Below, one piece after another: positions 48,390 to 60,325 of a DNA stretch of 64,000 nt. Positions within the stretch are counted from its first letter, which is position 1, and every line of letters begins with the position of its first letter. A program made the translations under genes and the position numbers. The DNA comes from Salminus brasiliensis (taxonomy: Eukaryota; Chordata; Actinopteri; Characiformes; Bryconidae): contig NC_132891.1 of NCBI RefSeq assembly GCF_030463535.1, positions 7,589,622 to 7,653,621 on the forward strand, given 5' to 3'. Below the pieces are notes generated by a model. The model had not been told where the DNA came from, did not search any database, and saw only the letters and a list, made by a program, of their open reading frames with translations.

Positions 48390-50300
48390 GGAAAAAATCT
48401 GTATTACATCCACCAAGAATGTAATGGATTGACACAGTATAGGTCAGTTCTGGGACTAGTGCACAACTGCTAAGCGATTTTTAATTCTGAAAAGTTGAGA
48501 TAAGCAATCTTATGGAAAAATGACTTTTATAGTATAGATGAGTCTGGATGGTGGCCACGATTTTAATTAAAAATGTTGATCTTGAGGTAAAGCCCGTGCG
48601 CTGAGTGTGTAACACATGATGTAGTGTGCTGTGTAATGGCTTTGATGCTGATCTGTAGAACTGCAGGATAAGTACTGGGAGGAGAAAACAGTTAGCAGCT
48701 CAATCCTCACATCTCTCTGGACTTTAGATGAAGCTGCTCTGCTCTACTGAAGTACATGTTCTGTAATTGGACTCTAGAGGGACTGATTCCATATGCGTGC
48801 GCGCACACACACACAGGCACAGTGGGGGCGTGCAAGAGTTTGGAGAGAGAGAGAAAGACAGGAAGAGGGGGGAAAGAGAGATTCAGTCACTCAGCACAAT
48901 CCCCAGCACGCACACACATACCTTAAACACACACACACACACACATCCTCAGAGTTCAGACGCATGCTCCTTATTACATGCTTCTCCTGCAACATCCCAC
49001 ATTCCAACACACACACATACACACACACACTGCTTCACAGTTCCTTCCTATGCTGACCCCCGCATCAGAAATCAGCAGTAATACGTGTCTCTCAGTGTCC
49101 TTCTGTACTGACGTGTTCACTGCTGCTGTGTACAGTAAACATCCCCAACACCCTGCCCTCCCCCTCCCCTCAGCGGCCTGTTTTAGCCGCTCCGTCACTG
49201 GCACTCACTGTTCAGTCTGGCAGGACAGGGGCACCTCTCGCTTTACACTTCAGACACAATTATCATTAAACACATGTGCAGGGGTGGGTTGGGGGAGGGG
49301 TCTGTTTAACCCCTTAAACTTAAAGTGCCACACCTACACGTCTTACAGTCTTACAGTGTGGTTTAATAGTTACTGGACCATCCATAGTAGTTCCTGTGTC
49401 ATTTGTAGTAGCTCCTGAATAATATACCATAATTACTATATATATAATAACTGAATCATGAGCCTCTATATTAATACCTCAGTAATACGCTTCAACATTT
49501 GTTAATAAATAATATGCCTAAACATATTTAATAAACTTTTAACATTAATAAAGTAGTAAGAAGGCAAAATTTTATGAACTTTATTAAGATTCTTAATTTC
49601 AATACTTGAATAATAAGCCTTACTAGTAATAGCTAAACAATAAGCCTTTAAATTAATAATGAAATAAATATTACATAATTACTAAATAATTAACTGTTAA
49701 AACGGAATATACCTAAACATTAATAACCGAACAGTAATCCTGTACATTAGTAACTGATTAATAGTAACATATTAATAATTATTAATATGTGAATATGTGA
49801 ATTAATATGTGAATAATTAACCTAAATATTAGTAACTGCAAAATAGGCCTAATATATAAAACTATATAATAATCCCTTAAACATTTATTAAATACGCAGA
49901 AGAAAGGCGCATTACTAACTTTATTATAATTCTCAGTCATTTAAACACTTGAATAATAAGCCTAAAGATTAATAACTGAATAATAAGCCTTCAAGTTAAT
50001 AACTGGTTATGTCTAAACATTATTAACTGAACAGTAACCCTAAATATTAATAACCTAATAATAAGCATAAGCATTAATAACAGAGCAATAACCCAAAACA
50101 TATATACCTTTCATTTTTCATTTCAATCTGGGTAATAAGCCTTAGTATCAATAACAGAACAACATAAATCTAACACTTTTAAGTGAATAAAAGAGGTAAA
50201 TAGAATAATTCAGCTTGATTAGCATTAATATCAGTACTCTGTAATATTAATTCCTGAATATGAAGCCTGTGTTTGGACTGTCTCAGTGTCTGGTATGTTG
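48390..50300. other. No gene recognised; CA-rich 48800-49035, then AT-rich taata block
   Basis: 48800-49035 has several CA tracts. 49420-50270 is very AT-rich with recurrent words like attaataactgaataataag, a loose tandem-like pattern without fixed period. No exon. Confidence 0.5.
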
Positions 50301-50704
50301 AATGGGCCGAGCTGAAGTGTTGGGTTTCTGACTGCTCGTCTCTCTCGGAGAGCTTCTGAGTAAGAAACCCACCTCAGTTACACCTCAACTGCCCAGCCTG
50401 AGAGTGGGCTACACTCTGAAACCGACCCACATCAGGAAGCAAGGAGAGGAACATGTTGGAGAGCGAGAGAGCAAGAGATAGAGCAAGAGAGAAAATTTGA
50501 GGGGAGTGGGAGCTGTATCCTGGAATAGCCAGTGACTGGAGCTGCTGACTCCACCTCCTCCCCCTCCTCTCTCTCCCTCTCTCCCTCTCTATCTCTCTCT
50601 CTCTCTCTCACGCTCTCTCGCTCTCGCTCTCTCATGCTCTCTTTCGCTGTCTGTCATTTGACCAGGCGGTGAGCAGGAGAGAGCAGGGCAGAGGAAAAAC
50701 ACTG

Positions 50705-50738
<34 letters not shown>

Positions 50739-50924
50739 AGAGAGAGAGAGAGCGGAGGAGAGAGGGAGAGAATGAACTGAGCTTCTTCTTCTGGCGCTGG
50801 CTGCTTTCTCCACGGCTGGATATCTGGACTTTTTTTCTTTCTTTTTTTTTTTACTTCAATGTTCCACTTTTGTCCCTTCACCGTTTGAGGCTTTGGGATT
50901 AACTCCACAGAAACCCGCCGGCAG

Positions 50925-50969
<45 letters not shown>

Positions 50970-51024
50970 TGCCATGGGCCATGCCCCTACCTGGTAGTCG
51001 TTTGGCCAGTGTTTGGGGTACACC
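50300..51024 (+). promoter_or_regulatory. Candidate promoter and 5' leader before the exon at 51025
   Basis: GC-richer than the upstream 1 kb, with a CT block (50567-50642), TG/AG tract (50705-50752) and GT tract (50926-50968). A short upstream ORF (50974-50997, ATG to TAG, 7 codons) lies 27 bases before the candidate start and could dampen translation. No TATA box; promoter function is inferred from context only. Confidence 0.35.
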
Positions 51025-51118
51025 ATGAAGGGGGGCCATCACCACCGGGGCTGCGCCTGCCAACACTTGTTCCGAAAAGTCCTGGCAAAGTGCGGCTGCT
51101 GCTATGCCAGGGTCAGAG
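51025..51118 (+). CDS. Candidate first coding exon, Cys/His-rich
   Basis: ATG at 51025 in good start context (accATGa) opens 31 codons plus one base (MKGGHHHRGCACQHLFRKVL, then AKCGCCYARVR) ending at a good donor (gtcagt) in phase 1. The five-Cys pattern (CxC...CxCC) beside basic residues looks like a palmitoylation or membrane-anchoring N-terminus. I could not place it in a family. It could be an alternative first exon of the plus-strand gene, since its phase 1 exit equals that of the exon at 26873, or a separate gene. Confidence 0.45.
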
Positions 51119-51247
51119 GTCAGTGACTCCGATGCCTCCCTTTTTTGTTGTTGTTTGGGTCTGTGGGACGGGTTTCAGATAGCTATTGTCTGTGTTCCAC
51201 TCCTTGGCCTATTATTCAGTCATTTACCCATGTTATTAACCTGTGTT

Positions 51248-51395
51248 TCTCCAAAATGGCAACTTTACAGGAGACGTCTGTGTAAAAAGATTTTAGTCCA
51301 AATCACGTCTGAGCTTTTCTATTGGTCCTGAAATTTGGACTCAATGTAATGAAACAACTGCCAGACTCACATTCAAGAATCATCAAAAATGGAGA
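51248..51395 (+). repeat. Dispersed repeat copy 2 of 3
   Basis: ctccaaaatggcaactttac, then gagcttttctattggtcctg, matching 52925-53040. It lies 130 bases after the candidate exon donor. Confidence 0.6.
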
Positions 51396-51399
51396 TACA

Positions 51400-52780
51400 A
51401 GTTGTATATTTGTTTATTTAAGTTTGGGCCTTAATATGAGCCTTTACACACTGAAGACAAGTGAGTCAGTTGTTCGCATAATTTCCTCACTAATAAATAA
51501 ACATAACATTAATATGAATATAATACAGTTATTGCCCAAACCAAGTGAACCGAAGTCAGGTCATTTCAGTGCATTACTGTTATTCCTGTGTTGTCTAAGA
51601 GGCGTTAAACAGTGCACATCTTCAGTTAAATGAACCAAACCTTGGACTCTATCCATAAAACAGCCATTCGAGCCTCGTCCAAAGTGTGTTCCTGTTTCCG
51701 AGCTGTGGCACTTTCTTAAAACCGTATGTACTCCCACTCCCACTGTACCAGGTGACCTCCCACACGGCTGCCCTATTTCTTCTTGTTTGTTGGTCTGCCC
51801 GTTCCTTTCTCCCCATCAGATGTTCTTTGCCTTAAATCCTCTTTGGCAGATGCTCTCCCACCTCTTCCTTATCTCTCCCCCTGAGATGGAGTGTTGGTAT
51901 ACACTGACGATTTAGCGTAGCAGTGCATGTATATGTGTGAATTGCTCTCGCTCTTTCCCTCATCCACCCACTCTCAGGCAGAGCAACAGACGCCTGTCAC
52001 TTCTCCTGCTTATGGTGTCGCTTCACACGTACTTTGAAGATTTTTCTCTTGGACGCATGCAGTTATCACACAATTGTGTACAATTGTGTGCATATGAGTG
52101 TAGCCTATATGTGAAAGCACAGCTGAACGTGAATCATGGGAAATGACACTTCTGAGGGAATTGAACTTTTTGCAGCATTTCCGCAGCGTTTACGTCCATT
52201 ACAAGTTTCGGAACTCTAATCCAGCTGTTTGCGCTGCTGTCGTGAGTCAAACTCACCCCTAACTGACTCACGACTCGACCCGAGGCATTAAATACATTAA
52301 AGACAACAAAGCTGATTAACTTGTGGACCAGCAGTCTTAATCTTGAGCAGTAAATGAGTTAACCGTTAAGGTTCCAAGCTTATGTCTGACTTTTACTACA
52401 GTCAATCCCAGCATTCATTCTGAAGCCAAGAACAAAGCTCTACATGCAATACCTAACTAGCACACTAGCTCATCTTACTGAAGTTTCAGTAAGTTACAGA
52501 TCACATCAGCTGAATAAGATCTTATGCTAGCTAGCTCATTTGCCCCACAAACTACAGGCTAACAGACCATTTCGAGTTGTGTGTCTGGCTGCAGTATTAA
52601 CTGTGTGTAGAGCTTCAGTTCTGTCGCTCAGATCAAAGATTTTTCTATAACAAAAGGCTGAAGTTTTAGCTGGATTTATTTTTGCAAAGTTCAGTGCCTG
52701 CAGTTAATAATGCTAATAATGCTAATCATGAGTGAAAGTCATACACCCAATGGCTTAAGACTTGAGTTAGATCCCTATGA
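51400..52780. other. No gene recognised
   Basis: Unique-looking. The small palindrome acacaattgtgtacaattgt lies near 52068. No exon. Confidence 0.4.
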
Positions 52781-52799
52781 AGGGATGTGTGGATTTTGT

Positions 52800-52890
52800 G
52801 CCGGCCTGAGCTGTTCTACACTGGTTTATGCTGGTCTGCTGCTGGTTTAGCTTGGTTTAGGTTTCTGCTTGAACAGCATATGCTGGTTTT
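52800..52890. repeat. Short tgctggtt-type tandem repeat
   Basis: Degenerate repeats of tgctggtttagcttggttta words. Confidence 0.6.
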
Positions 52891-52924
52891 TGTACTTGTC
52901 CATTTCACAACATTACATGACTCA

Positions 52925-53105
52925 ATCTCCAAAATGCCAACTTTAAAGGAGAAGGACAAAAAAAACCTTAACGTTCATTGAAAGTCAATGTAAAACGATT
53001 TTTGTCCAATTAATTTTGGAGCATTTCTATTGGTCCATTCGTCACGACATTTAGACATACCGTAACGAACATCTGCCAGATTTGATAGGTCAAAAAGTGA
53101 GAAAC
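52925..53105 (+). repeat. Dispersed repeat copy 3 of 3
   Basis: ctccaaaatgccaactttaa, then cattgaaagtcaatgtaaaa and gcatttctattggtccattc. Most complete of the three copies; no coding potential. Confidence 0.65.
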
Positions 53106-53410
53106 ATCAAAATGTAGATGGAGAATATTCCATAAATTGAAATATGATTTGAGAAGAATCGTTTTGGAAGGATGAGTTGAACTGTGTTTGTGTGCCTGTG
53201 TGTGTTTGTGTATGTGTGTGTGTGTGTGTCTGTGTAAGGAACTATACAGTGACAGCTAGTGCTATAGCAAGTGGCATGTGTATCCCATGCTTTAGGTATG
53301 TGCAGCACATGGGTGGATGAAACAGTGGGGCGCTGAGCCACATAGAAAAATTCCTTCCCTTCAAACAGCGGGAACAAAATCCAGGCCTTTCTTGTCTTCC
53401 TGCTTTTCTC

Positions 53411-53413
<3 letters not shown>

Positions 53414-53441
<28 letters not shown>
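53414..53441. repeat. Poly-C run
   Basis: About 28 consecutive C bases; the length is prone to sequencing or assembly error. Confidence 0.95.
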
Positions 53442-53499
53442 GCTGAACACCTCTGCACTCTCGGCCTGTTGCTGAAGTCCCTGTGATTACGTGCCGTAA

Positions 53500-54800
53500 C
53501 GAGGCCCTGAATGCTAGCATTTAGTGATGCGGAGTAAAACAGCGGGAAGTGTGATGTAACAGCAATTTGTGGCAACTACAAAAGGAGAGAACTAGCTTGT
53601 AACATGCACCTAATAATAATAATAATCCAGGAACAAGCACATGTACACACACAAAACACAAGATTAGCACAACCCAGAGTCTTTCTTAGGAACTTTGAGA
53701 ATGAGTGCTTGTGCTTGTATCTAACCCTACATGGATGTTCACCTCATGAGGCTCATCATTCAGTAATTACATTGAGAATATTACAAAATAATAATAATAA
53801 TTACCTTCAAACTACATGAATGCTCACATACTGAGGCTTATCATTCAGTACCTACATTAAAAATATTACAAAATGACAAAGTTGGCATTCATTTATTGTA
53901 CATGCATGAAGAACTGAAGTTTAGACCTGCCAGCTGGGTCCCTCTACAACTGATAGGGGTGGTGGGAAAGGAAAGGAAGATGAAATAAGATATTATTGGT
54001 TAATAATATTTTCCTGTGTGCTGGTGCACAATGATATGGCCATAAATCAAAAGGTGTTTTTGAAGGCAGGCAAGAGCCAAAACAAACTGAGAGGAAGGAA
54101 GAACTAACACCAGCTAGGCTCAATCGCTAATGCCCTTCCTTAAATTCACATTTGCTTTTTGGCTTCTGTAAAAATCGGGGCTTGAACACATCTCAGAAAC
54201 TACAGCTGACAGTACTTAATGCATCTACGTCAAAGAGTGAAGGTTTCCATAGCAGGAGGTGCGTGTAAAACTGTGAAGCTGTAAAACTGGAACATACCAA
54301 ATGAAAAGAATATGGTGTTTGAAGCTCTTACGGGCTTCAGATGTCCTTGTCTAAACTAAACCTAGTGTGTGGACGTGAGAGTAAACAGCTATTAGTTTGA
54401 CCTGGGTGGGTCGAAAGGTTTGGTACAATATCTACTGTAGAAACTTGTAGAGGGTTTAAACACAAATACAGTAAAAGGAACCGATCTTGTGAGCTAGTCT
54501 GAAGAACAAAGCTTGGTTCTCCTGGATTTCTCCTAGACGCCTCCAGCCAGCACAGCGTGGATGTGTTCAATTCCATCAGCAGCTCACCTGATTTACCATC
54601 ATTAAGCACCTATTTACCAAACCAGGTGTTGGATGATCATTATAAATAATACTAGACTTCATGAGGAGAACTTTGGAGATGTTTTAAAGAACACAGGGAT
54701 GGAAAACAATTACTTTTATATGAATTTTACAGCCCAGCAACCCAGACAAGCAGAACTCAAACAATTTGAACAGAGAATGTTACAAAGCAACAAACCAGTG
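53500..54800. other. No gene recognised
   Basis: Short (taa)n runs near 53612-53626 and 53788-53801. The phrases around 53740 and 53835 (gaggctcatcattcagta and gaggcttatcattcagtacc) repeat over about 90 bases, indicating a small tandem duplication. Confidence 0.45.
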
Positions 54801-54803
54801 AAG

Positions 54804-55437
54804 TCCTAACCCTAACCCTAACCATAACTAGAACCTTAAAACAAACTTATCTTAACCCTTATCCTAATCCTAACCTTAACCTTAACCTTAAACTAAAGTT
54901 AACCTAACCCTTATCCTAATCTTAACCCTAAACTTAACTATAATCTTAAACCAAAATTAACTTAACCCTTATCCTAATCCTAACCTTAACCTAAACTTAA
55001 ACCAAGCTTAACCTAACCCTTATCCTAATCTTAACCCTAAATTTAACTATAATCTTAAACCAAAATTAACTTAACCCTTATCCTAATCCTAACCCCAACC
55101 CCAAACTTAACTATAATCTTAAACTAAGCTTAACTTAACCCTTATCCTAATCCTAACCCTAACCCTAACCTTAAACTAAACTTAACCTTACCCTTATCCT
55201 AACCTTAACCTTAACCTTAAACTAAACTTAACCCCCCCTTATCCTAACCTTAACCTTAATTTTAAACTAAACTTAACCCCCCCTTATCCTAACCTTAACC
55301 TTAACCTTAAACTAAACTTAACCCCCCCTTATCCTAACCTTAACCTTAACCTTAACCTTAAACTAAACTTAACCTAATTCTAACCCTAACCCTAACCTTA
55401 ATCTTAACCCTAACCATAACCTTAAACCCTAAACTAA
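54804..55437. repeat. Interstitial telomere-like array
   Basis: Over 600 bases built from CCCTAA and its variants (cttaac, cctaat, cataac). Perfect ccctaaccctaa pieces occur at both ends. The middle shows a variable 45-65 base higher-order unit starting cccttatcctaa. The C-rich strand is on plus. Confidence 0.9.
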
Positions 55438-56190
55438 ATCATAGTGGGATGTGTTTCTGTCCTTTCTTTCTTTTTTTCTAAGCTCCATAATGGAGAAAAG
55501 CGTAATGCTGTGAATGAATTTCTCTTCAAAATGACACTAAATTATGACTCATGCTTAATGTCACCAGGGAACCATATACAAGTTCAGAAAGGGTCACTTT
55601 AAAATTTTGGGTTGACTTCAAAGAGTTAAAAGTGCCCAGCACATGTTGGCTCTGCAGTCTGAAGTCCACCTCAGGTCCACCTCTGCTGTTTCTGCTGCTG
55701 TGTACGCGGCAGGACCCGGGAATAGTTGAAATGCCTCATGTTTAATCTCCAGCGCTTATTTAATGGAGCTTCTCTCCATGCTTGCTTATCACTGACGGGA
55801 TTTGGCAGTTTGGCAGGATGCAAATTCACAGAAACCTGAGGAGAAAAATGAATGAAAGTATTTTGCCTAGTTAACCCTTTATGCGCTAGGTTGATTATTC
55901 AGTTTTGGAGCTGAAGACACTGAGGAACTGAAGTGTGAATCCACATACAGGCCCACTCACCTTGCTTTACAGTAAAGTCCACAAGGATGCCATGAAGGAA
56001 CTTTGAGGATGTTCCGAAAGTAGCAGCAGGCACTCATTAAACTTCAATGGTGCACCGCTTTTAGCTCATCTCCATGCATGCATGATGTCCCCTCTGGCCC
56101 GATCACAGTGTAGTCTCAATGGGGCGAGAGAAGACATAAGTCTCTGTGAGCAAAATGGCAGCAGTGCTCTCTCTCTCTCCAACAGCGGAG
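55438..56190. other. No gene recognised
   Basis: Unique-looking sequence with no supported exon. Confidence 0.4.
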
Positions 56191-56194
56191 AAGG

Positions 56195-56345
56195 CCGTCT
56201 CAAGACCGCGCTAAGCCTGCAGTTATGTGGGCTACAGAGCAAATGCTATTGGAAGTCAAGCAAATATCATTTTAATGCTGGGCATTAGCATCAGGCCCAG
56301 CTGCTTTAATATAAATCACATTAGGGGAGTGTTGCAGGCAGATGG
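56195..56345. other. Unique block, possible conserved non-coding element
   Basis: Includes cattttaatgctgggcatta, then gcatcaggcccagctgcttt and aatataaatcacattagg, a homeobox-type AT-rich core in a balanced context. Not tested for conservation. Confidence 0.3.
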
Positions 56346-57740
56346 AGACTGCTTACACCCATATGTGACTCCCTCTCACCTTCTTTTTTTACCTCTTTCC
56401 TCCCCAACTCTTTCTCTTTCTCTCGTTTTATTTTTTCCTTTATTCCTTCTGGCCTGCAGGCTGCTTGCCATCTCTGCGGCACCTAAGCTGCATCCTCCAT
56501 GATGGAGGAGGGTATAACTGGGTGGTTTACATAAGAGTGTTTAATCATGCTTGAATAAGGGCTAAATGTTTACTCGGGCCCTGGACTAAAGGAAACAAGC
56601 TAAATGTATCCAGAGCAGGACAATGTGTGAGATGTTATTTGTGCTACATGCTCGAGTTTGCCGAAACACTCACATTCCACCGTCCAGCATGGGTTAGCGC
56701 TGTGTTTGGCTCTTCTCATTGACCCCACTTACCTTAAACCGCACTGTAAACATTATAAAGGCAGCCAGCTTAAAATGATGCAGTAACTGCTTACAGAGCA
56801 TTTTTTGAGTTAACTCAACTTAGTTTCGTAAAAAATTCTCCTAACTCACACTTTTTTTTTTTTACTTCTGCATCTCAGTTTGGTCAAAAGTACATATTTG
56901 ACTAATTACATATGTTTTACTAATCAAAAACATTAGTAAATGAGCTGCAGCTGACATTGCTTAGACATTTGGTAAGATTTCTAGTCCGTGTCCCTTAATT
57001 GTTTACTGTTTATTCCCATCTGCACGTTAGGGCTCCCCCATCACATGGTTGTAGAACATCCCAATCTCCTGGCCATTAGGGGCTGTGGTGTTGATGGGAT
57101 CCCTATGATCTCTTGTCTCTTGACAAGCAGTCAGTTAGACAGTTGCACCACTCTAGAGGTGGGAAACCATGTACATATCAGTGTCCAAGACAGAACGGTA
57201 AATTTACTCAGAAATGTGTTTTATGTAGTGTAATTACAGCTCCAGGGTGGCCCTACAGTCTAACTGCCTGTGCATTAAGTGTGAAGAGAGTAGGACCTCC
57301 ATAGAAATCCCAGCAAGGACTCAGCACTGCATTGTCAAAATCCTCCCAGACTGGGCCTAACCTGCAGATGCCATTCTGTGATATAAACCACATAACCACA
57401 AAGTTTTCACAGAGAATTTGGGAGAAAAGGGGGGCAGTTTGATAAGATATTTGATCACACACTCACGGAGCATTCCCATTTTCCATGTTTGTGGCAGAAA
57501 CAGTCTGAGGCAATTTCGAGCTGATTAGACTCACGTGCCAGATTGGCCAGTTGTTCACATCCTCCTTCCCTGGAGTGAAATGAGAAATGAAGCAGTGCAC
57601 CCACACGTTTCCTGGAACTGAATCATCTCCCCATTTCATCTTTATTTATTTCACTCCACCGTGATGTTGCATCAGAATTTATGCATATGAATATTCTTTG
57701 GTGTATTTGTAAATGTTGACGATTAATTTCTGAATCTCAA
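56346..57740. other. No gene recognised
   Basis: A pyrimidine-rich segment lies at about 56370-56460. The ORFs at 56988-57304 have no domain. Confidence 0.4.
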
Positions 57741-57965
57741 AAACAGGCTGTTTGTGTTACTGTTTCTTTAAGACTGAGGTATGTAAATGGTCTGGTGTTC
57801 TGATTGCCAGTTTGTTTGTGTTGTGTCTCATTCAAAAAGCAGTTCAGGCCAAAACACTTTGACATCTTTAGTGTGAGGGGGTGGGGCTGCACACTGCTGC
57901 ACAATGAATAGGCAGATTCTGTACATGTAAATGCACTGATATGTGACATCACAAAATCAGTGAAT
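57741..57965 (+). repeat. Dispersed repeat copy (pair with 6570-6700)
   Basis: Shares aacaggctgt, tttaagactga and ttcaaaaagcag in order with the copy at 6.6 kb, and continues with gtgagggggtggggctgcac and cagattctgtacatgtaaat. Confidence 0.5.
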
Positions 57966-58026
57966 TTAAAAATACATTTTTGCAGTTTTTTTTCCCAAAA
58001 TATATAGATTGTATAGAAATAAAGAT

Positions 58027-58267
58027 CTTTATATTAACCTTTTAAAGTAGCATTATGCAAGAATTCGTCATGAGTATAGTTGCCACTTTGCAAGAGAACA
58101 AGCCGAAAGATACAGAACCGGCTTCTGAAGTGAAAGTAGCATAAGGAGTTTAAGCTATAAGGAGTAGCAACGATAGCGGGGATGTTCTCCCTATTACAGG
58201 CCAGTGGAACATTGATAAGATTTTGAAGCTGTTAAAGGTAAAAAATACTACATAATGCTGCTTTAAA
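58027..58267 (+). mobile_element. TTAAAG-family MITE, full copy
   Basis: Ends tttaaagtagcattatgcaa and acataatgctgctttaaa are inverted repeats. The interior agatacagaaccggcttctg and gttctccctattacaggcca tie it to copies at 6931, 14130, 32460 and 59405. Confidence 0.75.
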
Positions 58268-58864
58268 TCTCATGTTTTAGTTGGCAATTAATCATAACGC
58301 AGAAACTATTATCAAATGTTTCATAACAGGTCAGCATATTTTGCGAGGAACCACAGGGTTCTATTGTAAGGTCTATGAAACTGTTTAGTTCAGACTGCTT
58401 AATTAATCCCAAATAATCCCAAAGAATCCCAGCTGATCTTAATTATGAGAGTACTGGAGTTAGTGTGAGCATTTGCACAGGGTTTAAGGAGCAGCAGCAC
58501 TAGGGCTCAGTACTTTGCACCATTAAGTGGAACTGATTAGAAGTGTTTTTGAGGTTAAAATGAATGTACAATCACCTCTGTACATCTAAACCTGTTAATT
58601 TACTTCAATTGGTTCCACTCAGAATAGTCATTGCATCTGAATAAAACCAGTTAAGTTTGTGACCACATGAAGTTGTTAAGTTGACTATTTTTAGAGTGTC
58701 TAACCCTCCCCCTTTTTATGGGTTTTAGTAGATTTCCCAACACGTCAGCCCACTTTGCTCTTTAATCCGCAGTGTGTCTCAGAACAGGACATTTTTGCTT
58801 GGTGTGTCAGTCTTTTTAAAGGCCTCTGCTTCTGCCTGTTGTTTTTTAAAAAAAAAATCCAGAC
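58268..58864. other. No gene recognised
   Basis: Unique-looking. The ORF at 58755-58967 has no domain. Confidence 0.4.
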
Positions 58865-59110
58865 CCTGATAGTCATAATTACGCCGCTTTACGGCCGCTT
58901 CTTTCCGCACTGCAGCTGCAGATGCCTGTTATTTACAAGCGCAGCAGGATTGAATGAAATGGTCTGAATGACCACAGTGCCTGTGGTGCATATGACAACC
59001 CCCTCCCCCCTGGTCCCTGGATCAATAGTCTTTAAGACAATGCCTGGTGATCACACCAGGCCCTCAGCTGCCCGCGCCTGAATCAGATCAATATCAATGA
59101 GCTGTTAGAT
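58865..59110. other. Unique block, possible conserved non-coding element
   Basis: Dense non-repetitive sequence including gtcataattacgccgcttta, then gcactgcagctgcagatgcc and gaatcagatcaatatcaatg. Conservation unknown. Confidence 0.3.
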
Positions 59111-59456
59111 TGCAGACCTGCATCCCTGTGTCTGTTTGTGTATGTTTTGATGTGATACTTAGAGTGTAATGGATCAGAATCTGTTGGCATCATGGTACTT
59201 CACAAAGTACAGCAATGGAAAGAACCTTTTGGTACAGATACAGACACCAGATATAGTTGACGAGCCAACATGTGTCATGTTTGTTCTGATTTTTTTGCAG
59301 TGTTGCATTTCCTCTGCTTCTTAGCTAGCTAGTAGCACACGGTACCTAGTTTGCTAACTGCCTGCACTGGACTTTGTAATGAAAAATGAGCAGCACGAGA
59401 CCTCTCACCAGAGCTGCGTAATGCTGCATAACCCGATGTCGGTTCTGTATCTCTCA

Positions 59457-60325
59457 GCTTGTCAACAAATGCACATTTATAACTGTCCAAAAGAGGGAGC
59501 TCATAGCAAGATCTGTATTTACAGCAGAGGGGTGAAAGTGTAAAGCAAAGTTTTCATCATTCTAATTAATTTCTGTGAAGACATGACAAATCACACCATT
59601 GCAGGAGGGGGGACCTTTCTGGTGATGTCACCACACAGCCTGGTTACACTGTTCCATGTGTGTGGCCAACAGGCTCCTAAAAAGGAGTCTTCATAGGACA
59701 GTCCAACCGAGGACCTGCCCTACCTCGCTTGCAGCCTAGGCTTTGAAACGCTGCAGTAGACGTCCTTTATTGTTGTATAATTGCTTGCCAAAAAATGCAC
59801 ATTTATAACTGTCCAAAAGAAGGAGCTAATAGCAAGATCTGTATTTACAGCAGAGGGGTGAAAGTGAATTGCACGGCCTAGCTGTAAGGAAAGCCCAGGA
59901 TCACAAAATACCAAGTGGGCTGTGTTTCTCGGCCGCAACATCATAGAAGGCTGTTCCTAAGAGCCATTGGGAGGACACAACTGATGTATTCGTCCCCGGC
60001 CCTCACCCAGAGGCCTCTGCGCACGTTGCAATGCTGGTGAAAAAGAAGTGAAAAAAAAAGAAGCACCACGACAATGGCGTAAAGCAAAGTTTTCATCATT
60101 CTAATTCATTTCTGTGAAGACATGACAAAGCACAGCACACAATTGCAGGGGGCGGGACCTTTCTGGTGATGTCACCACACAGCCTGGTTACACTGTTCCA
60201 TGTGTGTGGCCAACAGGCTCCTTAAAAGGAGTCTTTATAGGACAGTCCAACCAAGGACCTGCCCTATTTCGCTTCGCTTGCCTAGGCTTTGAAACGCTGT
60301 AGTAGGCGTCCTTTATTGTTGTATG
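59457..60325. repeat. Tandem duplication of a 320-bp segment with an insertion in the second copy
   Basis: 59457-59779 is repeated as 59780-60325. Shared stretches include atgcacatttataactgtcc, gatctgtatttacagcagag, ttctggtgatgtcaccacac, tggttacactgttccatgtg and gcgtcctttattgttgtat or a near match. The second copy is interrupted by about 213 unrelated bases at 59867-60079. The copies differ at roughly a few percent of positions. Confidence 0.8.

Noticed and set aside
51104..51331. 75-residue ORF overlapping the candidate exon
   Set aside because: It is a different frame of the exon region running past the splice donor into intron-like sequence.
52062..52095. Palindrome near acacaattgtgtacaattgt
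   Set aside because: It is too short and its centre is mismatched; no regulatory context.
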